A DNA stretch of 13,530 bases, taken from the NCBI GenBank assembly GCA_002747015.1, contig NVXI01000013.1, positions 30,213 to 43,742 of the forward strand, in the 5' to 3' direction. Shown piece by piece: positions 7,114-13,336 of this stretch; the first letter of the stretch is position 1, and each line of letters starts with the position of its first letter. Origin of the DNA: Zetaproteobacteria bacterium (lineage in GTDB: Bacteria; Pseudomonadota; Alphaproteobacteria; Micavibrionales; Micavibrionaceae). A program made the position numbers and the translations under genes. The notes below the pieces were generated by a model. It was not told the DNA's origin, did not search any database, and saw only the letters and a list, made by a program, of their open reading frames with translations.

Positions 7114-8481
7114 ATGAGTAATGAAAAGCAATATTTTAAAACCGACGGTATTCGCGGTAAAGCGAACCAGTTTCCGATGACAGCAGAAATCGCCATGAAA
7201 GTTGCTATGGCCACAGCCTATGTTATTAGGCAGAAACACAATAAATGCGAACGCACAAACCGCGTTGTTATCGGCAAGGATACACGACTTTCTGGCTATA
7301 TGTTTGAACAAGCCATTACCGCCGGATTTCTATCTATGGGGATGGATGTAATTCAGGTCGGGCCAATTCCTACGCCTGGCATTGCTATGCTAACCCGCTC
7401 TATGCGTGCGGACTTAGGCATAATGATCACTGCTTCTCACAACAAATTCCAAGACAATGGTTTGAAGCTTTTTGGAGCAGACGGGTTTAAGCTATGCAAC
7501 GAAACGCAAAAGGATATAGAAGCTTTGATAGAAACGGATTTTACTGATCATCTATCGGCACCTGAAGACTGCGGTAAGGCTAAACGCTTAGACGATGCGT
7601 TGGGACGTTATGTTGAGCATGTTAAATCCAGCTTCCCAAGAGGTAAGACTCTTGCTGGCATGAAAATTGTTCTCGATTGTGCCAATGGTGCGGCTTATAA
7701 GGTTGCACCGCAAATATTCTGGGAACTGGAAGCAGAAATTATTACAATTGGCACACAGCCCAATGGCCGTAATATCAATCAGGATTGTGGTGCGACTGAT
7801 CTTAAAGCCTTGCAATGTAAAGTCATTCAAGAAGACGCCGATATAGGCATTGCACTGGATGGTGATGCGGATCGCCTGATTGTGGTTGATGAAAGGGGGC
7901 AGATTTTAGACGGTGATCAACTCACAGCGTCTCTTGCGCTGGCGCTAAAACAATCTGGGACATTGGGCGATAATACTGTGGTCGCTACGGTCATGTCCAA
8001 TATGGGTATGGAAGCCGCGTTGGTGGCTCAAGGCATTGAAGTAGTGCGCACTGCTGTTGGTGATCGGGCCATTATAGAGGAAATGCGCAAGAGTGGTTTT
8101 TCTCTTGGTGGTGAGCAATCCGGTCATATTATTATGAGTAAATACAGCACGACTGGCGATGGTATCTTGGCAGCCTTACAAATTTTAGCGATTCTTAAGG
8201 AAACAGACAAGCCAGCAAGCGATGTACTAAATGTTTTCACCCCTTATCCGCAGATCCTTAAAAATGTTCAGGGTGTTACGGGGAAGACCCTGAGAGAAAA
8301 GGCAGTACAAAACGCAATCCATGCAGCACAGGATAATCTTGCAGATCAGGGACGCATTCTTGTGCGTCCTTCCGGTACTGAACCGCTCATTCGTGTCATG
8401 GTCGAAGGTCAGGACCTATCCCTTATTGGACAAATTGCCAGTGATTTATGTCAGGTTATTGAGGGTAGTGCTCATGCCTAA
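7114..8481 (+). CDS. glmM: Phosphoglucosamine mutase
   Basis: It converts glucosamine-6-phosphate to glucosamine-1-phosphate on the way to UDP-N-acetylglucosamine, the precursor of peptidoglycan and lipopolysaccharide. At 455 residues it has the normal family length. All four active-site elements of the alpha-D-phosphohexomutase family are present: ITASHN with phospho-acceptor Ser108, the metal-binding DGDADR (249-254), the sugar-specificity loop GEQSGH (333-338) and the phosphate-binding RPSGTEP (418-424). The N-terminal FKTDGIRGKAN and the SHNKFQDNGLKLFG segment favour GlmM over phosphomannomutase. AGGAAGAG precedes the ATG. It follows aceA by 46 bp on the same strand with no visible terminator, so it is probably co-transcribed with the glyoxylate genes. 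Its usual neighbours in proteobacteria are folP or ftsH, so this context is odd. Confidence 0.93.
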   Translation: MSNEKQYFKTDGIRGKANQFPMTAEIAMKVAMATAYVIRQKHNKCERTNRVVIGKDTRLSGYMFEQAITAGFLSMGMDVIQVGPIPTPGIAMLTRSMRADLGIMITASHNKFQDNGLKLFGADGFKLCNETQKDIEALIETDFTDHLSAPEDCGKAKRLDDALGRYVEHVKSSFPRGKTLAGMKIVLDCANGAAYKVAPQIFWELEAEIITIGTQPNGRNINQDCGATDLKALQCKVIQEDADIGIALDGDADRLIVVDERGQILDGDQLTASLALALKQSGTLGDNTVVATVMSNMGMEAALVAQGIEVVRTAVGDRAIIEEMRKSGFSLGGEQSGHIIMSKYSTTGDGILAALQILAILKETDKPASDVLNVFTPYPQILKNVQGVTGKTLREKAVQNAIHAAQDNLADQGRILVRPSGTEPLIRVMVEGQDLSLIGQIASDLCQVIEGSAHA

Positions 8482-8569
8482 AGCCCGTCAAGCATCCCTT
8501 GCTTTGACCCGCAAAACCCAACGTTCTTTAGCGAAAATAATGGAGCTGATAATCTGGAAGAGTTCATAA
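8474..8569 (+). CDS. Possible small overlapping ORF or remnant after glmM (31 residues)
   Basis: An ATG at 8474 overlaps the glmM stop by eight bases and has GAGGG about eight bases upstream, a good translational-coupling layout. The product, MPKARQASLALTRKTQRSLA and eleven more residues, is basic and matches nothing I recognise. It may be a leftover start of a lost downstream gene; thiD, whose protein can begin MPKAR, follows glmM in some alphaproteobacteria. It may also be chance. Confidence 0.25.
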   Translation: MPKARQASLALTRKTQRSLAKIMELIIWKSS

Positions 8570-8745
8570 ATTAAATATTCTCATAGAGGTATATTTTATA
8601 ATGTTCATTTTCCTCAGAACTATTCCTATATATAATTTAACTTCTGCTAAGGGCGCTTAGCGGTTATTTATAACCATAGACTGATCTTAAGCCCAGCTAA
8701 AGCATTATAATTGCACTCATTTCTATTATTCCAGTTGATGCCTTT
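8570..8745. other. AT-rich intergenic stretch with small palindromes, no gene seen
   Basis: No convincing gene is visible on either strand between 8570 and 8745. The stretch holds GCTAAG-GGCG-CTTAGC (8646-8661), a perfect 6-bp hairpin, followed at once by GGTTAT-TT-ATAACC (8662-8675). Neither has a T-run. It also holds a sequence at 8578-8604 with the same outer arms and spacing as activator site A. The left boundary of the mobile region probably falls in or just after this stretch. Confidence 0.4.
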
Positions 8746-8783
8746 TTACATTCGAGCTAACCTACTCACGTGAATGTAATTTT
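8746..8783 (+). terminator. Probable Rho-independent terminator downstream of the aceB-aceA-glmM operon
   Basis: TTACATTC (8746-8753) pairs perfectly with GAATGTAA (8772-8779), and GAG (8754-8756) can pair with CTC (8765-8767) inside. TTTT follows (8780-8783). The T-run is short, so the call is moderate. Confidence 0.5.
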
Positions 8784-8790
8784 GCATTCT

Positions 8791-8968
8791 CCGGGGCTTT
8801 CAAACCCTGCGTTAAGCGGTTGATATCGCCGTTATGATGTCGCCTTTCGGTCTTATGATCGGGAGGCGGCGATGTATGTCCAAGCCTCGCGGCTAAAGAT
8901 CGTCGCGGTTGTCTTAACGCAACTTTGAAACTCCCGGTCACCAGAGCGTAATGCTCCGGTGACTTTTT
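8791..8968 (+). ncRNA. Candidate structured RNA with long closing stem and terminal terminator
   Basis: The two ends pair over about 20 bp. CCGGG (8791-8795) pairs with CCCGG (8933-8937), TTTCAAA (8798-8804) with TTTGAAA (8924-8930), and GCGTTAAG (8809-8816) with CTTAACGC (8913-8920), with only small internal loops. Inside, ATCGCCG (8825-8831) pairs with CGGCGAT (8867-8873), enclosing a CGGTC-TTAT-GATCG hairpin, and two CGCG repeats near 8888-8907 can form another stem. The terminator hairpin at 8937-8968 stacks directly on the closing stem. The arrangement fits an independent small RNA of about 180 nt or a leader controlling the lipoprotein gene that starts at 8991. It is not tmRNA, RNase P or SRP RNA by their conserved sequences, and I do not recognise its family. 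Strand is inferred from the terminator. Confidence 0.5.
8937..8968 (+). terminator. Rho-independent terminator at the end of the structured element
   Basis: GTCACCAGAGC (8937-8947) pairs with GCTCCGGTGAC (8953-8963) with a single A-C mismatch and a five-base loop. TTTTT follows (8964-8968). It stands only 22 bp before the next start codon, so it ends an upstream transcript or acts as an attenuator of the lipoprotein gene. Confidence 0.75.
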
Positions 8969-8990
8969 ATTAGATTGAAGGGAGTTTAAG

Positions 8991-9617
8991 ATGACCAAAC
9001 CAACAAAAACCATATTACCTCTATTAGCACTAGGCACATTAACTGCGTGCGTATCAACAAGTTGGAATGCCACTAACCATTACGATGATTTTACGGATAT
9101 CAAAAGTTGTCGTGTAGAGCAGGGGACGCAGGCCGGACGGGATTTTGCACGTGGATTTACGGGCATTTATTTCACCCAACAGTTCTATGCTGAAAACCAT
9201 AATGGCGAAATTCGCGTAGGTGTGCGTACAGAGCCGCCATTACCAATTGGCGGTGATATTCAGATTAAGGTCGGGGCAAGGCTCTATACTTTAACATCAC
9301 AAGATACGCCGATTGATGTCGCGCCCACAGGATTCACGAACACAGATGCGATGGAAAAAACTATGGGTAAAGAATATGCGGATTCCATAAAGGCCATGAC
9401 GAAAAACATTCAACAATTAAGCTCCCCATACCGTGCCTATACAGGCAAGAAAGCCGAAGCATTGCTGCGTGATATTACCGACACATCAGGCGAAATCAAG
9501 TTCCGCGTGATTGGTGTTAACAGCGTTACATCCGGTACAGGGGCCTTTACAGTAGGCGAGGATTTTAAACGCGCATTGCAGGCCTGTAATATCAAACTTC
9601 AAGGATTATCCGAATGA
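8991..9617 (+). CDS. Putative lipoprotein of unknown function
   Basis: The 208-residue protein begins MTKPTKTILPLLALGTLTAC, a classic lipoprotein signal with the lipobox LTAC. Cys20 would be lipidated and the protein exported to the periplasmic face of a membrane. The mature part has two further cysteines, in KSCRVEQ and QACNIKL, that could form a disulfide. It has a central beta-rich stretch (GEIRVGVRTEPPLPIGGDIQ) and no transmembrane helix after the signal. I do not recognise a family. GAAGGGAG precedes the ATG, and the stop overlaps the start of the GIY-YIG gene (ATGA), so the two are translationally coupled. A lipoprotein in such an island could be a surface-modifying or phage-exclusion factor, but this is only a guess. 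The terminator just upstream means expression depends on read-through or on a promoter within 8964-8990. Confidence 0.75.
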   Translation: MTKPTKTILPLLALGTLTACVSTSWNATNHYDDFTDIKSCRVEQGTQAGRDFARGFTGIYFTQQFYAENHNGEIRVGVRTEPPLPIGGDIQIKVGARLYTLTSQDTPIDVAPTGFTNTDAMEKTMGKEYADSIKAMTKNIQQLSSPYRAYTGKKAEALLRDITDTSGEIKFRVIGVNSVTSGTGAFTVGEDFKRALQACNIKLQGLSE

Positions 9618-10420
9618 TTACACTTCAAACAATATTAAGTTCCCAAAGCCCTATACTGGATAATGCCAAAGTTAAACTGGTGCGACATAAAGACAGTCGT
9701 GAGCAATATCGTGATGTGATTAAAGATAAACATGCACTAATTGCGTATCAAAAAGAACAGGGCAAAGATGTTTTTAAGGGCTGTGACTATATTATTTCTT
9801 TTATAGGTCTGGAAATGAAGCGTTCTTTATTCTTCGGTGTGTTCAAGGTGAATGGAGTAAAAACCAGTAATCGTAAATATTACTATGACCTCGAATATGT
9901 TTCCGAATTTGATGATCTGGTTGATCGATTGATAATTAATTGGGGCGCGGCTGCAAGGAATTGGCATCAATGGTACGATATGCAACCCAAGGAAGTGGTG
10001 GAAATATTGCCACAGGGCTATATCGGCAGCTTCCCCGGTCTGTTGAATTTTGTTCTTGAATTTGACGAACTTAAAAGATTAACCAATAATCCCACTGCCA
10101 ACTATGAATGGCGAAATCAACTCTCTGCCGTAAACGGTATTTATTTAATTTTGGACAGCAAGACAGGCCAACAATATGTCGGCAGCGCAAACGGCAAAGG
10201 TGGGGTTTGGCAACGCTGGAGCGAATATGCCGCTAATTACACTGGTGGCAATAAAGAGCTAATCGCGTTTATCAAAAAAGACCCGCATTATTACCGTCAT
10301 TTCCGATATTCAGTTTTACAAACACTGCCAAGTAACATCACACAACGTGAAATCGTCGCTATTGAGAATCTGTATAAAGATAAACTCGGTTCGAAAGCCC
10401 ATGGTCTGAACGTGAACTAA
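9614..10420 (+). CDS. GIY-YIG nuclease family protein
   Basis: The 268-residue protein has a C-terminal GIY-YIG domain from about residue 172. The first motif is GIYLI (175-179), the second YVG (188-190), the conserved arginine is R201 in WQRWSEY and the metal-binding glutamate is E251 in AIENLYKDKL. All catalytic positions are therefore present. The N-terminal 150 residues, with FFGVFKVNG, YYYDLEYVSEFDDLVDRLII and WHQWYDM, look like a separate domain that may select the target. GIY-YIG proteins cut DNA in homing, repair, restriction or transposition. It overlaps the lipoprotein gene by four bases and has AAGGA upstream. The target, and whether it acts for the island or against rivals, cannot be told. 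Confidence 0.85.
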   Translation: MITLQTILSSQSPILDNAKVKLVRHKDSREQYRDVIKDKHALIAYQKEQGKDVFKGCDYIISFIGLEMKRSLFFGVFKVNGVKTSNRKYYYDLEYVSEFDDLVDRLIINWGAAARNWHQWYDMQPKEVVEILPQGYIGSFPGLLNFVLEFDELKRLTNNPTANYEWRNQLSAVNGIYLILDSKTGQQYVGSANGKGGVWQRWSEYAANYTGGNKELIAFIKKDPHYYRHFRYSVLQTLPSNITQREIVAIENLYKDKLGSKAHGLNVN

Positions 10421-10460
10421 CATAGCCGATTTGACAGCCACAAAAGTTTCATGTAACTGT

Positions 10461-10652
10461 GAGAGTGCTTAGGAGAGAGAGTACCTTTAACAAGGTCAGC
10501 CCTAATGCTGGTGGCAGTCCAGGACTAAGCCGGTGAAAACCTAAACGTGGTGGTTTTCTTAATGCTAACGTAGCACCTTAATTGATAAGGTCTAACCATA
10601 CAGCACCGACATTTAAGCAATCGTTTTTAACGAGCGCTGAATGTCGGTTTTT
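10461..10652 (+). ncRNA. Candidate multi-hairpin RNA or leader upstream of the methyltransferase
   Basis: The 290-bp gap before the methyltransferase has no gene but dense pairing. GTGCT and TAG (10465-10472) close onto CTA and AGCAC (10565-10576). Inside are ACCTT-TAAC-AAGGT (10483-10496), CAGC-6-GCTG (10497-10510) and GAAAACC-10-GGTTTTC (10535-10558). After it come ACCTTA-ATTGA-TAAGGT (10575-10591) and a terminator at 10605-10652. An alternative pairing, GCTTAG (10467-10472) with CTAAGC (10525-10530), is also possible, as expected for a switch. It fits a small RNA of about 190 nt ending at its own terminator, or a regulatory leader. I do not recognise its family. Strand is inferred from the terminator. 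Confidence 0.42.
10605..10652 (+). terminator. Rho-independent terminator before the methyltransferase gene
   Basis: ACCGACATT (10605-10613) pairs perfectly with AATGTCGGT (10640-10648), followed by a run of T's to 10652. The loop is long (26 bases). Its right arm can also pair with CCGACAT at 10690-10696, which would act as an antiterminator. Confidence 0.65.
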
Positions 10653-10689
10653 GTTTGGCCAATTTTCATTCATTTTTCGATATTCAGCT

Positions 10690-10717
10690 CCGACATATAA
10701 GGAGAAAAGAAATGTCG
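10690..10717 (+). promoter_or_regulatory. Possible translation-control hairpin at the methyltransferase start
   Basis: CGACAT (10691-10696) can pair with ATGTCG (10712-10717), which is the start codon and second codon. The AAGGAG ribosome binding site would then sit in the loop. The same sequence pair is used in the terminator just upstream, so the four copies could exchange partners. Confidence 0.35.
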
Positions 10718-12007
10718 AGACATAACCAACTACAGATGGAATATCTGAACCCGCGTGAATTGAAGGACCCTGTCCGTCAACTACGCAAACCAACTGATCA
10801 ACAAATACCTAAAACCAAGAGAATTATTGATGAAGGCGGGATACTGCCGATCATTATTGATACGAATAACTACATCATCGCAGGTTGGCATATGGCTGAA
10901 GCCGCCAGACAGATGAAAATAGAATCTGTACCTGTCATTCGTTTTGATCACCTTACTAAAGATCAAGTCCGTACCCTGCGCATTGCCTATGACCGTGTTG
11001 CCGAAGAGGCGGAATGGGATAAGGAAGTGCTTGCTGCAGAATTTTTAGAACTTCAAATTCTTGTACCGGACTTAACCATTACAGGGTTTGAGTTAGATGA
11101 AATCAATCTGGTTCTTGATATACTGCCGGACACCGATCCAAATGACATTGCACCGGCGGTGGCAGAAGGATCTGCTATAACGCAGTTAGGTGACCTTTAT
11201 ATAATGGGTGATCATAAGTTGCTCTGTGCGGATTCATTGGAGGAAGATAGCTACAAATCCTTACTTGGTGATGAGGTCGTGCAGATGTGCTTCGTCGATA
11301 TGCCCTACAACGTAAAAATTGATGGGCACGTTGGTAATTCCGGCGATACAAAACACCGTGAATTTGCGATGGCCAGCGGTGAGATGAGCGAGGATGAGTT
11401 TGCTCGTTTTCTTGAAACAGCTCATGAGAATATCGCTGCGCATCTTCAAGGTGGCGGGATAACGTTTTCGTGTATGGACTGGCGTCATATGGGGGAAATG
11501 CTGGGCGCTGGTGCACATGCAAAAATGCATCTCATTAATATGTGCGTGTGGGCTAAGGATAATGGTGGGATGGGTAGTCTCTATCGCTCTCAGCATGAAC
11601 TAGTCTTTGTATTTAAGAAGGGCAAAGCCAAACACATTAACAATGTGTCTCTAGGCTCAAACGGCCGCTATCGCACCAATATTTGGCAATACCCCGGCGT
11701 CAACTCCTTCGGGGGTGGACGCATGGATGAGCTAAAGCTCCATCCAACGGTCAAACCAACTGCCATGGTTGCCGACGCGATTAAGGATTGTTCAAAACGC
11801 AGTGGGATCATTCTTGATCCGTTCGGTGGCTCCGGTACAACGCTGATTGCAGCTGAAAATACAGGGCGTAAGGCCCGTTTAATTGAACTCGACCCTCATT
11901 ATTGCGATGTCACAATTCGTCGCTGGCAAGAGCTTACAGGGCTGAACTCTGTTCACGCTGAAACAGGCAAAACTTTCAATGAAACACTAACAGATGGAGA
12001 AAAATAA
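10712..12007 (+). CDS. ParB-domain DNA methyltransferase (N6-adenine / N4-cytosine type, beta order)
   Basis: The 431-residue protein starts with a ParB/Srx-like domain (about residues 8-85) that includes GILPIIIDTNNYIIAGWHMA and VPVIRF. It ends with a methyltransferase domain. The catalytic motif IV is DMPYNV (196-201) and comes before the SAM-binding motif in DPFGGSGTT (369-377), which is the beta-class order. HPTVKPTAMVADAI precedes the latter. It would methylate an amino group of adenine or cytosine in a short DNA site using S-adenosylmethionine. No restriction gene is adjacent, so it is probably an orphan methyltransferase protecting the element or changing regulation. The start at 10712 is chosen over the upstream 10655 because AAGGAG lies just before it. 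The usual DPPY or DLPY is DMPY here. Its stop overlaps the next start by one base. Confidence 0.9.
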   Translation: MSRHNQLQMEYLNPRELKDPVRQLRKPTDQQIPKTKRIIDEGGILPIIIDTNNYIIAGWHMAEAARQMKIESVPVIRFDHLTKDQVRTLRIAYDRVAEEAEWDKEVLAAEFLELQILVPDLTITGFELDEINLVLDILPDTDPNDIAPAVAEGSAITQLGDLYIMGDHKLLCADSLEEDSYKSLLGDEVVQMCFVDMPYNVKIDGHVGNSGDTKHREFAMASGEMSEDEFARFLETAHENIAAHLQGGGITFSCMDWRHMGEMLGAGAHAKMHLINMCVWAKDNGGMGSLYRSQHELVFVFKKGKAKHINNVSLGSNGRYRTNIWQYPGVNSFGGGRMDELKLHPTVKPTAMVADAIKDCSKRSGIILDPFGGSGTTLIAAENTGRKARLIELDPHYCDVTIRRWQELTGLNSVHAETGKTFNETLTDGEK

Positions 12008-12867
12008 TGAGTGATGACAACAACAAAAAAGACTATGACGTTGGCTACGGCAAGCCACCTAAAAGCACGCGCTTCGGTGCCACAGATGGAAACCCTGGAA
12101 ATACAAAAGGGCGTCCGCCGGGGCGTAATGTTTTGGAGTTTGATCGCCTTTCCGAAGAGGCCTTATGGCACTGCTTCCACGAATCCGGGCAAAAACCGGT
12201 GTCTATCCGTGAAGACGGAAAAGAACTTGTTATCCCGCTAATTATGGCTATTGCCAAGGGTATGGCTACAGATGCGGCAAACGGAGATAAACACGCCAGA
12301 AGGGATTATTTGCGCTATCTTGAAAAAGCCGTCAAAGGTAAAGACAAGGTTCTTTCTGAAGTGCATTCAATTTTGGCTGATTACCGCGAACGCAAGCTTT
12401 CTGCCATGCAGAATCCGGGGTCATTGGAATGTGTTAATACGTTCTATGAGTGGTTTATGATCAAAAAAAACCTTCGTGCAATGGATGGTGAAGATCGTTG
12501 GCCTTATGAAGATGGCGAACCTGTCACGGATGAAGACTGGTTAGTCTTTATTGAAAAATACGAGTTGTTGAAAGAGAACTCCGATTATCAAGTGTCATGG
12601 CCGCTGAAATACGCCGATGATCTTGAAGCTGAGCGTATTGAAGGTATGACCCGCAAAGAGCTCGCGCAAGAGCGTCTGAGAGTATTTAAACATAGAAAGG
12701 AAATGCGCGAAAAAGAAGGCGCTCTCAAATGGCCGTTCCTAATAGAAGAACCGGTTGATGGGGAAGACTGGGAGAATTTAGAGCAATATATCCAGGACAT
12801 TTTAGATGGCAAAGAAAGTTCCGCACCATGGCCTCCATCTTATTGGGATGACGATCCAGAAGAGTAG
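12007..12867 (+). CDS. DUF5681 domain-containing protein
   Basis: Residues 10-40 (VGYGKPPKSTRFGATDGNPG, then NTKGRPPGR) match the basic, glycine-rich start of DUF5681 proteins, which are common in alphaproteobacterial phages and islands next to ParB-methyltransferases and whose role is unknown. The following helical region ends near residue 115 with RRDYLRYLEKAVKGKDK. The C-terminal half is acidic and tryptophan-rich and contains a motif twice: WPYEDGEPVTDEDW (165-178) and WPFLIEEPVDGEDW (242-255), each followed by a short helix-like stretch. Two shorter WP motifs (SWPLKY, PWPPSYWDDDPEE) are also present. A charged stretch (about 205-238) rich in E, R and K lies between the repeats. It is coupled to the methyltransferase gene (TAATG). 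DNA binding by the basic N-terminus is plausible but inferred. Confidence 0.8.
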   Translation: MSDDNNKKDYDVGYGKPPKSTRFGATDGNPGNTKGRPPGRNVLEFDRLSEEALWHCFHESGQKPVSIREDGKELVIPLIMAIAKGMATDAANGDKHARRDYLRYLEKAVKGKDKVLSEVHSILADYRERKLSAMQNPGSLECVNTFYEWFMIKKNLRAMDGEDRWPYEDGEPVTDEDWLVFIEKYELLKENSDYQVSWPLKYADDLEAERIEGMTRKELAQERLRVFKHRKEMREKEGALKWPFLIEEPVDGEDWENLEQYIQDILDGKESSAPWPPSYWDDDPEE

Positions 12868-12902
12868 TCTTTCGACTGGACTTCCATCGCACAGCAAGCG
12901 TG

Positions 12903-12936
12903 TATGGCCCTAACGTTAATAAACGAAAGGGCCATA
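12903..12936 (+). promoter_or_regulatory. Hairpin covering the ribosome binding site of the DUF2924 gene
   Basis: TATGGCCCT (12903-12911) pairs with AGGGCCATA (12928-12936). The right arm contains the AAAGGG that serves as Shine-Dalgarno for the TTG start at 12941. It could be a terminator of the methyltransferase-DUF5681 unit, but the following TTCTTT is a poor T-run, so a translation-control hairpin is equally likely. Confidence 0.45.
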
Positions 12937-12940
12937 TTCT

Positions 12941-13336
12941 TTGCAGGAATTATCAATCAATGAGCTTAGGCAGCGCTGGACCGAAGCATGGGGGCAACAG
13001 CCACATATTCGGGTCGGGCGGGTGATGCTGGAGAAAAGTCTTGCTTATAAGCTTCAGGGAAATTTGAAGTCAGAACAGCAGGCGCGGCTGGATCAACTGA
13101 TTAAAGAGTATAAGCGCAATCCAGCCTGCTTTGACGAACGTGTGGGTGCACTAAAGCCCGGAACGCGGTTGGTGCGCATATATAACGGCAAAAAGCATAA
13201 TGTTCTGGTGAAGAGTGATGGGTTTGAATATCGAGATCAGACATACAGTAGCCTTTCAAAAATCGCTAATGACATCACTGGATCACGATGGAATGGCTGG
13301 CTGTTTTTCGGTATAAAGAAAGCGGGGACATCATGA
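12941..13336 (+). CDS. DUF2924 family protein
   Basis: The 131-residue protein has the DUF2924 layout: [20 protein letters not shown] near the start, [14 protein letters not shown] (28-40), then [20 protein letters not shown] and a closing [24 protein letters not shown]. The last block resembles small DNA-binding modules of phage recombination regions. The family is unknown in function but is nearly always encoded just before a large serine recombinase, and that is the case here, with a four-base ATGA overlap. It is therefore probably an accessory factor for integration or excision. No ATG suits the N-terminus. The TTG at 12941, nine bases after AAAGGG, is chosen; an internal ATG (residue 29) would remove conserved sequence. 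Confidence 0.82.
   Translation: MQELSINELRQRWTEAWGQQPHIRVGRVMLEKSLAYKLQGNLKSEQQARLDQLIKEYKRNPACFDERVGALKPGTRLVRIYNGKKHNVLVKSDGFEYRDQTYSSLSKIANDITGSRWNGWLFFGIKKAGTS

Noticed and set aside
8706..8788. TTGCA motifs at about 8711 and 8782 as further -12 boxes
   Set aside because: Neither has GG ten bases upstream of the GC.
8791..8968. Retron msr-msd RNA, because of the paired ends
   Set aside because: No reverse transcriptase gene is present in the window and the proteins downstream are of other kinds.
8762..9073. Open frame of 103 codons on the minus strand
   Set aside because: It lies antisense across the structured RNA element, its terminator and the lipoprotein start; it has no recognisable domain.
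10385..10400. GGTTCGAAAGCC as a tRNA T-loop and attachment site
   Set aside because: It lies in the coding sequence of the GIY-YIG protein and no tRNA body surrounds it.
10461..10652. Group II or group I intron
   Set aside because: No domain V-like hairpin or group I core was found, and no intron-encoded reverse transcriptase; the GIY-YIG gene is intact and outside the element.
10655..10711. An N-terminal extension of 19 residues on the methyltransferase
   Set aside because: The AAGGAG lies before 10712, and the extension would be read from the terminator T-run.
12921..12946. A fifth sigma-54 promoter before DUF2924 (GGG...CTTTGCA)
   Set aside because: The last GG is eleven bases from the GC instead of ten, and the element lies inside a hairpin and overlaps the start codon.
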